A stretch of DNA of 64,000 nt from Melieria omissa (taxonomy: Eukaryota > Arthropoda > Insecta > Diptera > Ulidiidae): positions 99,181,536 to 99,245,535 of the forward strand of contig OZ020267.1 in assembly GCA_963971225.1 (NCBI GenBank). The letters are read 5' to 3'. Shown piece after piece: positions 37,256-49,747 of this stretch. The notes below the pieces were generated by a model. The model made no database searches. It was given only the letters and a program-made list of their open reading frames with translations, and had not been told where the DNA came from. Both the position numbers and the translations under genes were made by a program. Within the stretch, counting starts at the first letter, position 1; each line of letters begins with the position of its first letter.

Positions 37256-37752
37256 AAGTTATTATTGAAAGTTTAAAGCTCTTTAACCACTCCCAAGGAA
37301 GATCACATTACCCACTACAGAGCTTTAGCGCTATTTAGCTCTTACTTAACCTTGTCATGACTACTGGGACACCAAGGTCCATTATGAATTTTTACTATTC
37401 TAAAACAATCAACAAGTGACAGTTTCCATATTATAAGAACAGTAAAAATTCTACTTAAATCACTTGTCTCACACAGTTTCTGAAGATATTAAAACTTCAT
37501 CTCAATCACCTTACAAACACATTAACACGTTGAAAAAAACTGCTCCTCAGGAACGAAGCTAACGCCGATAATCATAAAGAGTGGTTTTTGTTGATACTCA
37601 TCGGTGTTGTAATCGTCTTTGATGAGCAGGTTTTTCATATTTACCACCAACACTTTCATTGCCAATGTGTTGAATCTCTGCTAAAGCATTCTCTACTACA
37701 ACAACTACACACTTTCAGCAACGAAATCACTTTTGCTGAAGGGTCAACCCAC

Positions 37753-38024
37753 CTTGATTCCATGCCTGGGGCGACTGATGTTGTTGCTGTTGTTCTTGTG
37801 CGATTTGCATGCGTCTCATTTGGTCGATTGTGGGACTGTTGCGTGCCTGTTGGGCGCTCATTTGCCGCGCAAACTGGGGCCGCTGCAATTGTGGCTCCGC
37901 ATCGATGTAGTTGTCGGGCTTACTGGCCGGCGATGCGCCATCGCCGCTGCCATCGCCAATGGTGTCTGTGATTTTTTGCAAAACTCTAAAGGATTTCGAT
38001 TGTACGGGTGGCGAACGTGGATCG
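37753..38024 (-). CDS. Zasp52 exon: SKSFRVLQ motif and Gln/Arg-rich tail
   Basis: Acceptor cttttag|cgatcc and donor caag|gtgggt, 272 bp; it takes 2 bases from the upstream exon and gives 1 to the next. It encodes DPRSPPVQSKSFRVLQKITD with TIGDGSGD, then a Pro/Gln/Arg-rich segment (RRMQIAQEQQQQHQSPQAWN). The SKSFRVLQ block is a second copy of the motif in the exon at 35721. This is typical Zasp52 linker sequence. Confidence 0.85.
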
Positions 38025-38723
38025 CTAAAAGTAGTTAGGTGTGTAGATGATGATTAGTAGCGAAATTATGATTAGTAGTTTGAAATTTAAGCGTGAATGC
38101 GTCCAACAGATTAGCAATTAAAAATCGTATTATGAAAATGCTATGCTAGAACACTAAACGTGCCAACGTGATTAGATTAACAGAATCAGGTTAGAAGATT
38201 GAGCGCAATTGACAACTTGGCACTGAGATGCGCCCAATGAGTTGTGTGCTCCGAGTGCAGCCAGAGCGCGATTTATTTACAATTGAGCACATTTTTTCTA
38301 TTTTTTTCACTGTCAAAGATTTTCGAAAACAAAAGGTAACAAAAACTTTAAGGGTTTTTGGAAAACACTTTTTAGTCATGCAATAAGTTTTGTCATTTCT
38401 TTTAGTCATACAGTCACAACACCATTTGGCATGGCTGACTTGGACATGACACGTGACATCGATACCTGAGTCGATTTTTTCTGTAGCGTATTTCCGCCTC
38501 AAGTGGACAATCGTGTACTATCAGATTGTAATTTTCACTGTTGCAGTATTTTGTTTTCGTATCGGTTTCAAACAAAAAAACCATAAATAAAAAAGCGTTA
38601 AAGAAAAGCCACAAATTAATTGGTGCTGCAAGTTATGGTCTCAAAAAAAGCTTTCAACATTTAGGCGTGCCTCTACAACAACAATAAACTATCACCGTTA
38701 ATACCCTTAAGGTTTGAACTTAC

Positions 38724-38988
38724 TTCTGCAGCACAATGGGCGCCTGCGAGATGGGGCCACGCGTGCCCTCGCCGCCGTCCACTGCGATGGGTACAACGCG
38801 CGCATTGGGACCGCCAGCAATGTTGTTGCTCAGCTGTTGTTGCACGATACGTGGCGCGTTCAACTGTTGTGTTGGCGACATGACACGTGCTGCCGCGTGC
38901 TGTTGTTGTTGTGCTGATGAAGGAGGATAGTTGTTGTAGCCTTGATCGACAAATTGATTAGGCGAACGAATTACATAACCAGCTGGTG
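38724..38988 (-). CDS. Zasp52 exon: linker segment
   Basis: Acceptor cttggcag|cacc and donor agaa|gtaagt, 265 bp, phase 1 in and phase 2 out. It encodes APAGYVIRSPNQFVDQGYNN, then a Gln/Ala stretch and ends GPISQAPIVLQ. There is no folded domain, only a disordered linker. The conserved phases and strong donor support it. Confidence 0.85.
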
Positions 38989-39059
38989 CTGCCAAGTAAA
39001 TCGAGCAGAAATGCTTTGTACATGAAGCGTGAAAAGCGGCGTTTAAGCGTTGAACTCAC

Positions 39060-39144
39060 CAGCACTGCCGTAGGGCACATTGAAGTTGGGCTGTGGCGCC
39101 GCATAGGTGGGCGTCTGCTCCAGCTGTATGGGTATGATACGCTC
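39060..39144 (-). CDS. Zasp52 exon: ERIIPIQLE segment
   Basis: Acceptor accgaacag|gagcg and donor gctg|gtgagt, 85 bp, phase 0 in and phase 1 out. It encodes ERIIPIQLEQTPTYAAPQPN and FNVPYGSA. The ERIIPI(Q)LE block is a conserved linker element I associate with Zasp52. The intron separating it from the next exon upstream is only 83 bp. Confidence 0.85.
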
Positions 39145-39227
39145 CTGTTCGGTTTCGAGAAAGACAAAAACAAAAACACACAAATTAGCTGAGCAATGCA
39201 ACTGAGCAGCCAGTGGACGGCGCCAAC

Positions 39228-39683
39228 CTTTGGACCATTCGATTGATTGGCCGTTGCGTTGACGTTGATTTGGAGCCGCAGTCCGGCGGGCGCATTGTTT
39301 TGGCTGCCGAAATTGGCAACGGGCGCCGCATAACCGTTGCTGGGCTGATATTGAGTGGGCTGCGGCTGGTATTGCTGTTGTGGTTGTGACTGCAGCGGCG
39401 GCGGCGGCGATTTGATGCGATTCAATGACGATGGCACCACGTTGCCATTCTCCTCGGGACGTGCCCATTCCGGCTGCTCTTTGTGTGCCGGCTGGGTGCT
39501 CATCCAGCGCGCTGGCTGGCGCAGAGCTGGTGGCTGTTGCTGTTGCTGTTGTGGTGGCTGTTGTTGTTGCTGTGGCGGTGCTTGACGTTGCTGCTGTTGC
39601 TGCATTTGTTGGCGAACAATATTCTGCGCTTGGGGTTCCGTAGGTGGACCCAGCGGGGCAATGTACAGGGAGCCGACGCTGGT
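39228..39683 (-). CDS. Zasp52 exon: Gln/Pro-rich linker
   Basis: Acceptor cctttacag|accag and a slightly weak donor (aaag|gttggc), 456 bp, phase 0 on both sides. It encodes TSVGSLYIAPLGPPTEPQAQ, then poly-Gln/Pro tracts, WARPEENGNVVPSSLNRIKS and ends QSNGPK. It is an alternative or constitutive disordered linker; because it is in phase 0 at both ends, skipping would keep the frame. Confidence 0.82.
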
Positions 39684-42384
39684 CTGTAAAGGAAAATCCA
39701 ATGTTGGGAAATTTAAAATGACAAGTTTACCAATTTTTCTTTAGTATATGAAGAGATAACATTAAAAAAACGTAAGTATATACTTTTATATGTTAAACTT
39801 AATCATTATAATTTTATTTCAAAAACGCTCTAAAAATTCGAAAAAATAGATTTTTTTTAAATATCATATTTTTAAAGTTTAGACCTTTAAGAATAAGTCT
39901 CTAAGAGCATTTACAGAAATTCGAAATATTTTCAGAGTTATAGCTAATTTTCTGACGCACCACTCAGACTGCGCGAATTGAGACTGTAAACTTTATATAC
40001 GTTTTTCTTGAAACTACTTTTTTCGATACGGTTGACATGAATACTTGAAATGGATGGATACTTGAAATTTATAACAGACTTTCTTAATACAATCAAAATT
40101 GTCTCGACGTAGAGTTTTTTGTAATTCGTTTTTTTTTTACTGTTTTTAAAAAATTACCAAAGTTGGAAAAAGAGAGGAAACAAATTACCTTTATTTTCAG
40201 AAAGACGCCATTTCGTGCAAAAAAAATTTTTTCAAATCGGCTACGTTCAGATAACTCTACAACTTTGTTTAATAAGAATTACGCTTATTTTTATGTTTCA
40301 AATCACCAGGAGTGGAATCACGTCAACCAGGAGACACCCTTTTTTTAGTCCCCACTTTGCCAGCCTCTACCGACTTCAATTTATAATTTTTGTTTTTAAC
40401 TATCATACATTTTTATACTTTTCAAGTATCAATAAAAACCTGATAAAAACATGGATGGTAAAAATTATCACTGTTTTTTATTACGCCCGTAAAATCACCT
40501 CAAACTCGAGCTTCTAGACTAGAATACCTCCTTAAGACTTCAAACTAATTAAAAGACCAGACATTATTTTGATTCCTTGAACCTTAGAGGATTCAAGCGT
40601 CCACACAGTGAAATGTTGTCAAATGCAACAAAATAGCAAAAGGGTTAACACTTTGTTTCACTACTGCTGCATGAATTTCCTTCTTGAATGAATATTCAGA
40701 ATCCTATAACATTTGTTCATTAAAGAGCCGAGTATTTTTGTTTCGCTATCAGAATTAATGACATCATTTCTAAACTAGTATGGACACAGCTGTCAAAATT
40801 CACATTTACTCGTAACTAAGCTTTCCAATTACAGACTTTTGTCGATTTATAATCATCTAATTAACACTAATCTTATCATTTTTCAACAATTTGAAAGTTC
40901 AAGTTTGAAAATAACAAACTCACAACTTGTGAACGCCAAATAGCTACAAATTAATGACAATATCTAAGAAAATTTCATTGAAAATAATGTTCTTTACTCA
41001 TTCAATATCAGACAATAAGTTCTTTACTCATTCAATATCACACAAATGTACACAAATTGCGTTTAATTTTCAACAAAAAATGTGTGCAATATAAAAATAG
41101 CAAACTTCCGCACATTGCAATTGCTGTGCCGGCATACAAAGTTTATATTTGTAAATAAGTATACATACAAAAATCGTATACAAGTTATACTAAATACACA
41201 GGAAAATTCCCCTACTCATGTTTTATTTATGTGAATTTTATTTTTGGCACAAATTTGATTATTTTAAATATGCAAAAACATAGTTTTCAATTTTTGTTGC
41301 GTATTTTGCGAAAGACACGAAAGTTTGTTGCTTTGCTTTTCAAAATGGTCGACGGTCGAATGGATACACTGAACTTTTTGGCAAGTTTATCTAAATACAT
41401 TGACTTTTGATGAAATATATTGAACAATTTTTCAAGTTTGTCAAAAGTGGCAAAGTGAATCCGACTGAGTAGATAATCCAATGGCAATTAACAAAAAACA
41501 TAAGGAACTATTTTCAAATTGATCTAAATATATTAAAATCTGATGTATGGAAACTTTTTAAAGTTGGTTAGTCAAAATGGTGAAGGGAAGCTGATTGAAT
41601 CAACTTAATGCTTGACCACAAAACACAAACTTAACTAAAGCAGAAGATTGAATGGGTTTATCCATTTAGTTTTCCTTAGAAAAGAATATATTTTCCTAGG
41701 ATATTTTCCCAGAGATCCCATTTAGATTATTGTCAAATATTCCCAGCTTGTTATGAGAAATTCTTTTCTAAGAGCATTGACCCATAATCTTTGGTATTTA
41801 TAGTCGACACTTAAACTTATCTAATAATCTGATAGACTGATTCGTTGAAATGAATTTGTTTGAACCTCATGGATGCTACGATTTCGGTACGCAGGAACAG
41901 AGTTTGTTATAATTACTAAAATTTTTAGTCACTTTCATTCTGTTTTCAGACAGTTTCCAGTTTGTTTGCCATACATTTTTGAAATATCTAACTCGACTCG
42001 AGTGAACTATCCAACCGGTGCAATTAAAAAAAAAACCAAAACCATGGGTGCATTGATCGATTGTGTCCAAAAGCGTAACCAAGAGCTCTCAGGAATCTTT
42101 TGGTGCCTCATGGGTCTACAATTTTTCAAGTTTTGTTATTTAATAATGCATTGTGTTTTTGTCAAATATATTCATATATTCATATCAAAACATTTATAAA
42201 GTTACACATTTTATTATTTGTGTTTCTAAACCCCGAAATCTGGCCAAGTTCTGGCCACACCACTGCTAATACAACTTTTTTCAACTTATCTCTCCCGCAC
42301 AGGTAAATGATTCACCAAGATTATTTGGCAACTTTAATTAAAAAACACATTTTAAAAGCGTTTTTTTTTACAACATCTACTCAC
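39684..42384. other. Zasp52 intron
   Basis: AT-rich intron between exons at 39683 and 42385. It contains a fragment of the TTAA-MITE family (40555-40646) and a direct repeat 'gttctttactcattcaatatca' (about 40990 and 41020). No further exon was seen. Confidence 0.5.
40555..40646 (-). mobile_element. Fragment of the TTAA MITE family (61340 type)
   Basis: The reverse complement starts TTAACCCTTTTGCTATTTTG with TTGC, then 'tgtggacg' and 'atcctctaaggtt', which line up with the first about 80 bp of the element at 61340-61863. Only this end is present; the other end was not found. Confidence 0.6.
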
Positions 42385-43148
42385 CGGCTTGGGTCCCTGG
42401 TATGGTGTGTTCTGTGCGCCGCCATACGACGGTGCAGAGTCCGCAACTGGGTTAAACACATCACGAGATCGTTGCGATTGTTGTTGTTGTGGTTGTTGTT
42501 GAGGCTGCACATTGTTGTACATGGCCTGTGGGTGCGGCGACTGCTGTGGTGTTGGCGGCTGGTTGCGCTGCGTACGCCAAGGCACCGACTGCGACTGCGA
42601 CTGTGCGGTGGGTTGGTTGTTTGGTGTGGATGCAATCGGTGCTGGTGCTTGTGTTGGTGCCGGTGCCGGTGCCGCTGTCGGTGTATAGGTTTTTTGTTGT
42701 TGTTGCTGTTGTGCCAGCGGTGATATGGCTGGTGGTGCGCGTTGTTGCTGTTGCTGCTGCTGCTGCTGCTGCTGTTGTTGCTGTTGTTGCTGTTGCGGCG
42801 ATTGCGGCCCGTAACGGAACGGGCTGTCGGTGGCGCGCTGCTGTTGCGTCGGAGTGCCAGCTGATGTTGCTGGGTTGTCCGTTTGACGCGTGTAAACATT
42901 AACAGCGGGCGACTGTGGCACAGGGACGCTACGAAATTCGGGACGTGGCGAGGGCGGAGTTGCTGTTACAATTGGTACTGTGGTGGGTGGTGGGCTGCTG
43001 TATTGTTGCTGTTGTTGGTGTGGGGATTGTTGTTGCTGTTGTTGTTGTGTTGGGGAATATTGTTGTTGTTGTTGTTGTGGTGCGTAGTTATTGTTGTGAT
43101 TCGGTTCAGGTTGCTGGGTAGTCGTCGCTGGCATCGATCGCTTGACAC
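42385..43148 (-). CDS. Zasp52 exon: long poly-Gln linker
   Basis: Acceptor tccgcag|gtgtc and donor agccg|gtgagt, 764 bp, phase 1 in and phase 0 out. It encodes VKRSMPATTTQQPEPNHNNN, many short Gln runs, then a pure poly-Gln of about 19 residues (CAG/CAA repeat at about 42743-42792), a Pro/Ala block (TPTAAPAPAPTQAPAPIAST) and ends GAQNTPYQGPKP. Zasp52 linkers are known to be Gln-rich; the length of the Gln run is likely to vary between individuals. Confidence 0.85.
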
Positions 43149-43456
43149 CTGCGGAAAATTGTCAAACAATTTGCAATTTTCAATTACGTTCAGACAAGGG
43201 TGAAGCTTATATTTTTTAAAGGGTAACTTTGTTGTACGTTTAATAGGTGGTGGGAATATGAATTAGAAAATAAGATGAGTATTTATTAGAGGCGCCAACA
43301 CCATTTGCTGTGTGTTAGTAATAACAGAATTTTATCTTTGCCAAAGAAAGTTTTCCACTCTTCCATTAACTATAAATATTGATTTTGTAATAAATAAGTT
43401 GTCTATACTATTTCTGTATCAAAAACAATGCATAAAATCCATAGTAGTTGACTTTT

Positions 43457-43572
43457 GGTTAGCACTAACCGAAACATAATATTGAATTCCAGCACAACGA
43501 GTTAATAAATTTGTTTCTTTAATCATATTCCTTCATCAAATATTGTTCAACATCATTCGGTTAGTGCTAACC
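43457..43572. mobile_element. Small inverted-repeat element (116 bp) in a Zasp52 intron
   Basis: A 17-bp sequence ggttagcactaaccgaa at the left end is repeated perfectly inverted at the right (ttcggttagtgctaacc). Each end is itself palindromic. It lies between exons 43148 and 43825. No target duplication is obvious. Confidence 0.5.
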
Positions 43573-43824
43573 ACAACTGCGATTTACATAAAATACAACA
43601 ACCTTAAACAATTGCTTAACATTAATCGTTTGTGTGTGTGGTTTTTTCGTAAACTCTTTTACCATAACCAAAAACAAAAACCACAAACAGTTGAAAAGCT
43701 GTGCCCGCAACACCAGAGTTAGCTCCGCCAAAGCAGTGATGAGTTAACCAAAAATGCCCTTGATGATGAATTCGCCTCAACTCAATGTCTCAATCAATGC
43801 AAGCAATCAAATTGAATGTCTCAC

Positions 43825-44528
43825 CATCTGCGTAGTCGTTGTTGTTCGTGTTGTGCATGTTGTTGCTGGCGTTGGCGTTGTCGGCCAGCTCACCATTGTC
43901 GCTGCCATTGCGACTTGGTGAACTCGCGCGATCATTCTCGCCCACCATCGGACTCTTCGAGCGATCTTTCACATACTCATCCTTCCAGAAGGTGTTCTTC
44001 TCCACAGGTGGCGGCACTTTGCGCAAACTGGCCATCGGATTGGGTGGAATTTTGATTTCCGGCCGAAAGCCCATTGGTGGCGGTTCGAAGCGTTGCGGTG
44101 TGGGCGACTTGCGCGCAGCATTCGGCGAACCGGGCGCACTGCCCGGCCCGCCGTTAGTGGGTGGTGCTAGTGTGGAGGAGGATGGTGGTGGTGGAGGCGG
44201 TGCTGGTGTGCCGTTCGGTTTCTTACCAGCCTGTGATGGGGGCGGTGGCGGCGGCAACACCTGAAACGGCATTCCCATGGCAGCGGCACCCATGGAAGCG
44301 GCGGCCCCGGCGCCCGGCGACTGCGGCTGGCCGGGTCTGTTCAGCTGCGAAGCGCCGGTGGCGCCCTCGGCCTGAGCATTGCGCGCCAGCCGCTTGGCCA
44401 TGCGTTCCGACTTGATTTGTGAAAGATCAATGCCGCCGGGTGTGTAGGTGAAGGGCTTCTTGTCTTTTGTCATCATGGCATTCTGCACACAGGCGGGCGC
44501 CTCGTAGCCGCGCTGTCCGGACGCGCCA
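43825..44528 (-). CDS. Zasp52 exon: conserved FTYTPGGIDLSQI segment and Pro-rich linker
   Basis: Acceptor tctcttgcag|tggcg and donor gatg|gtgaga, 704 bp; it takes 2 bases from the upstream exon and gives 1 to the next. It encodes GASGQRGYEAPACVQNAMMT, then KDKKPFTYTPGGIDLSQIKS and ERMAKRLARNAQAEG, the best-conserved part of fly Zasp52 that I recognise. Pro-rich tracts (LPPPPPPSQ, PPPPPPSSS) and FWKDEYVKDRSKSPMVGEND follow. The Pro tracts may bind SH3 or profilin-type partners, which is inference. Confidence 0.9.
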
Positions 44529-47500
44529 CTGCAAGAGACAAAAGGGAAACAATGAGAAAACTGAACTGCAATGGGTGGCGCTCACTAAATGATTCATGGT
44601 CATAGAAATAAGAAAAACATTAGACCTTCAACTTGACTTTGCTAAAAATGTATTTCGAGAGCAAACTTGAAAAAATTCAAACATCCTTTCGGCAAAGCGT
44701 TAACGTCACAGTGGCTTTTTTCATGGCACAACCGGCGGCCAACATTTTAAATGTCATTGACAGCTGCTAAAGCAAACCATAAACAATTTGAAAATAAACA
44801 TAAAAGCAATTTTATTTGTCATAAATCTATTGAACAATAATATGTCCGTATTTTGGCGATTAACTCGACGGCATAAACGTATAAGAAAAATATATGCATC
44901 TATGTTTCCAGCGGCGTATGCGCGGCGATCTTTCACCGTAAAAACGTTGTCTTTTGCGCTGCAAGGAGTGGAAACTTGAACTATCGGCGCTGGCAAAATG
45001 TCTGAGTTCTCTTCGAACTTACGCAACTGCATTTTTTTATACCGAATACCAATCGCCTTAAACACAAATTTCAGTTTTTGTCTTAAAAAAATAAATTTGA
45101 AAATAATGAATTAATGCGTAAGCTGTCAGTTGTGTGGTCCGCCAATTTTTGATTTTTGAAATTTTGAAAAAAGTTAAGCAAGAAGAATTGGTTAAATGGC
45201 ACAAACACGTGCAACGAACAACCGGACGCAACCGGTCGACTATGTAGGCTTTCATACTATTTATACAATAGGTACATAAATGTTTGAGAATCGACGCGCC
45301 AACGACAGTTTCAAACATTTCCTGGCACGCGGCTCACGGTGCGGCACTGACGCACATAACCAGACGCCAATTTAATGGCAACTTGACGTCTTAATGCGAT
45401 GCGTCTTGGCGATCGATGTGCGAAAATTTGGCGCTGGTGAGCTTAAGTTGGTTAGCATCAAACGTCAAGCCAATGTGTGGTTTTCTTCTCAATTGCAAGG
45501 AGCAACAGCGATCAACACATATAGTAAGTCAATGGACTAGGGGGAAATAATTATAATAAATTTTGAGGAATATAGAAGATTATGTTGCTAACCACAAATC
45601 TAGCAAACCTAATGCGATTATGTCAAACGAACACATGTTTTAAAGATGACTTTTCAGACAACATTGGTGCGTGAAGACAGTTGTGTAATTGGAAATACGG
45701 TGCTAAATATGTTTCGGAAATTTTGTTCTTTAATGCATGCAGTGAACCTTCGACTTCAAAACTTGAATTGACAGCACACAAGACAGTGTTTTTAGATAAC
45801 TGAAATTACTTTCTCCTAAATTTTACAAGAAAAACCTGAAGATTCCTACCACAAATGTATTTAATATTTAATTTTTGTCATCATTTGCAATGTTGGTTCA
45901 AACTTAGTGAATCCACCAGTTAATGAGTAGCGCACTCTTAGGACTGGATCAGCAGTTTTTACACTCATTTTGTTTCTTAACTTGTCATAACATAAAATAT
46001 TTGTCTGCTAAATTGTCTACTAAGTAATTCTACCTCCCAAAAATTTTCTTAAAAGACAAAAATCTCCTAAATATAGGAGAAAATCCCCTGATCTGGCAAC
46101 ACTGAAACAAGACCGCAAGGCTGTTAAAAAAGAGCCATCGGGATGTGACTGGATACAGAGTCTATATAGTCCAGAAGACGACACACCAAAATACCTTAGT
46201 ATAGTATCTACCGGGAATAGTGGTAACAAAATGGCGCCTGGCCAATATATACTTGATCAAATTGATGTTCCATAAAAACATTTTTTGTTCAGAAATATTA
46301 AAAAAACAACAAAAGGGAGATAGAGGGCTCGTCTTATTGTGAATGAACTCTAGCAAATCTAAATATGATATGAACTGAACTGGGGTCTTTCAAGTTGTCG
46401 AAAAAGGGAGAGCATAGGGATTTCCATCTAAAGTCTCTTGGTCTCTTCGTTATGGCGACTGCGGCAATAACCCCAACTGTTAATACCTAATCTAACACAA
46501 AGATTTAAATCAATCAACTTTACCATTGAGGTTAGCGCTAACCCTTTTCCTCTGGCATCACAACAAGCCTCAATACCTAAGTGTGTCCCTCTCGCGGCCA
46601 CAAAACCTCTAAGCAGAGCTTACCGAAACAAAACATTGGAAAATAAAGCCAGTTTAGAATCAATAACAGTATATGTTAGCGCTAACCGGTGTTTAAATAA
46701 CCGTTCCAAATATTGTTTAATGCTTAAACCTTGTATCTCACACCTGTATGGAACCTTAAACCCCCTAAACTGCCAAAGTAAAACCGTCAAATATTGTCTC
46801 ACAATTTGACTTTTGACAGTGGTTTTTGATTAACTCAACACGTGATCTGCGTTCGGATTGCACACGCTCTAATTGGTAATTTGTCAAGTGTCTGCTTGGA
46901 AACCACCAGTTGCTCCGGTTATGAGTTTTTGAGTTGCCAAGTGTCAGTTTATGTGCGCAAATCTTCACCGCCGTCACACGGCTAATAAATCTAATTGATC
47001 TTTCAGTTTATGCGTTTGCTGACTTGTAATTCAACAGCCAGTTCAACCTGCTGCTGATCAAATTACCACAAAGTTATGGTAAGACATGGACTGCGCAGAA
47101 TTGAATAAATTTAAGATATAATAATACTTTTCAACCCCAACCAAAAACCGCAACCGCAACGCATTCAAACCGCTGTTGAAGGCAACATTAACACATTTCA
47201 AATGGCGCAACATTTACTGGAGATCACCCACATTTGCGGGTAGTTGGCCTAACAAAACGTAATAATAAAAAATAATAATAAAACATACAATTATAAAAAA
47301 TGTTGGAAATAGTGAACACAAAATGTAAAGCAGCTCAAAGCCAACGTGTGGCGATGCTGACGCAATTTTTTTGTCGGCTTTTCCAATGTGTTATTGTTGT
47401 TAATTGTGGTTTGCTGTTTTTAGCCAACGACGAAATAAATAAATAAATGCCAAGAAACGTAACAAAAAACATACATGAAAAATATACAAAACATGGCAAA

Positions 47501-48379
47501 AAGGCAACTAGTCGCCGTACAAAGAATTTTTTTAATGGAAAAAGCGCCACAGAGTGAACTGAAAGATATATGACTTAGAATATGGCCATAATGAGCTGGC
47601 CATAAAAGGCTTGTTATGGCCAGTGATATAAAATAACTGTAAACAACTAAAAGTAGGAACTACAAGTCGACAAATGACAGCAACCAGCAGCTGACTGGCG
47701 ACTGGCTGTCAAAGCTAAGTACTGCAACGCAGAATGGGGAAATAATGTAGTTTTTTTTATTGAAGCAGTAATTTTCCCATAAATCTATCTGGCCGCAAAT
47801 ACAGCCGTAACTGTGACTGCAATCCCAATACGCGTTCGACTTGTATTCAAGTTGACAGTTGACAATGCTTTCGATATGTAAGTATGATCCGGCGCTTCGT
47901 CTACTTATGGCATGTAGTGACTTGAGCCGCCACTGGCGCTCCCAGTCGCCTTTGTCTGTTGCCACTGCACTTTTCCGCACCCGTTTTTTCATTAGTGCGA
48001 GTATGCGGCTTTTTAAAGAAAACAATTTGCAATACTGAACGCGTCTCGCTTGTACTGTCGTTATGTCATATTGTCATCTTACTGTTCTGTACTGCTGTCA
48101 AGCGCTCATCACACAAGTGCGGTTTGCTGTGCTCTAAATGCTGCTGACCAAATTTGGTCGGCCATTTATTTATTAAATATGAGTATTCATATCGAGTTGA
48201 ACTTGAAAATGACGAAAATAGCATCGAACTGAAAATGGTTAATAAAATATGTGGACAATTTTTAAATGGAAGCAATGTGCGGTCAAGATGCTCAACTGAA
48301 CTGTTATGTGTTGTAAGACAGAAAATATGACAACAATTTTAATTGAATTGTTAGTTTACTTTGTACTTTATTCTATTTT
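44529..48379. other. Zasp52 intron, proximal part
   Basis: Part of a 14.2-kb intron (44529-58781). No LIM, PDZ or ZM coding exon was seen. Two copies of the palindrome gttagcgctaacc lie at 46530-46543 and 46675-46687. The rest is AT-rich. Confidence 0.5.
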
Positions 48380-49080
48380 TGTATAATTTAATTATTTTCT
48401 TTTGTGGTATTTTATTTTAATTTATTTTATTTTATTACTATTTATTTTATGTATTTTAATTGTTTTATTTTATCTTGTTCCGTTTTATTTTATGTTTATG
48501 TTTATTTGTTTTTATTTTTTATTTTATTTGTTTTTATTTTTTATTTTATTTAATTTTTTTATTTTATTTTATTTTATATTTTATTTCTTTTTATTTTGTT
48601 TTGTTTTATTTTATTTATTTTATTTTATTTTATTTTATTTTATTTTATTTTATTTTCTTTTATTTTATTTTATGTGTTTTATTTTATTATATTTTACTTT
48701 TTATTTTATTTTCTGTTTCTTTTTTTTCATTTTATTATATTTTTTATTTTATTTTATTTAATTTTTGTATTTTCGTTTATTTTTTTATTTTATGTTTACT
48801 GATTCATTTCCTTTTGTTTTTTATTTTATTTTATTTTCTTTTATTTTTATTTATTTTTTAATTTTATTTAATATTTTTATTTAATTTTATTGTGTTAATT
48901 AATTTAATTTTTTTATTTTATTTTATTTTAATTTATTTCATTTTATTTTATTTTATTTTTAATTTAATTTAATTTTTTTATTTCCTTTCCTTTTATTTTT
49001 TATTTTATTTTATTTTTTCATTTCATTTCAGTTTCTTTTATTTCATTTTGTTTTATTTTATTTTATTTTATTTTATCTAT
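48380..49080 (+). repeat. Degenerate (TTTTA)n tract
   Basis: About 700 bp made largely of tttta words with scattered substitutions (ttttg, ttttc, tttaa). It abuts the pure TCTAT array and looks like an older, mutated pentanucleotide satellite from the same expansion. Reading frames over it are poly-Phe/Leu/Ile and not real genes. Confidence 0.85.
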
Positions 49081-49685
49081 TCTATTCTATTCTATTCTAT
49101 TCTATTCTATTCTATTCTATTCTATTCTATTCTATTCTATTCTATTCTATTCTATTCTATTTTATTCTATTCTATTCTATTCTATTCTATTCTATTCTAT
49201 TCTATTCTATTCTATTCTATTCTATTCTATTCTATTCTATTCTATTCTATTCTATTCTATTCTATTCTATTCTATTCTATTCTATTCTATTCTATTCTAT
49301 TCTATTCTATTCTATTCTATTCTATTCTATTCTATTCTATTCTATTCTATTCTATTCTATTCTATTCTATTCTATTCTATTCTATTCTATTCTATTCTAT
49401 TCTATTCTATTCTATTCTATTCTATTCTATTCTATTCTATTCTATTCTATTCTATTCTATTCTATTCTATTCTATTCTATTCTATTCTATTCTATTCTAT
49501 TCTATTCTATTCTATTCTATTCTATTCTATTCTATTCTATTCTATGCTATTCTATTCTATTCTATTCTATTCTATTCTATTCTATTCTATTCTATTCTAT
49601 TCTATTCTATTCTATTCTATTCTATTCTATTCTATTCTATTCTATTCTATTCTATTCTATTCTATTCTATTCCATTCTATTCTAT
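49080..49685 (+). repeat. (TCTAT)n satellite, about 120 copies
   Basis: Almost perfect pentanucleotide array of about 600 bp with only three or four single-base changes (tttat near 49160, tgctat near 49545, tccat near 49671). The near purity suggests recent expansion by slippage or unequal exchange. It is followed by a short return to tttta words. It lies in a Zasp52 intron. Confidence 0.95.
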
Positions 49686-49747
49686 TTTATTTTAATTTAT
49701 TTTATTATTTTATTATATATTATTTATTTTACATTATATTATTTACT

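Noticed and set aside
38986..39689. Plus-strand Leu/Val/Cys-rich frames opposite the Gln-rich Zasp52 exons
   Set aside because: Antisense of CAG/CAA repeats; no independent evidence.
49048..49695. 215-codon open frame over the satellite
   Set aside because: It is just the translation of TCTAT repeats (SILFY)n and related frames; no real gene.
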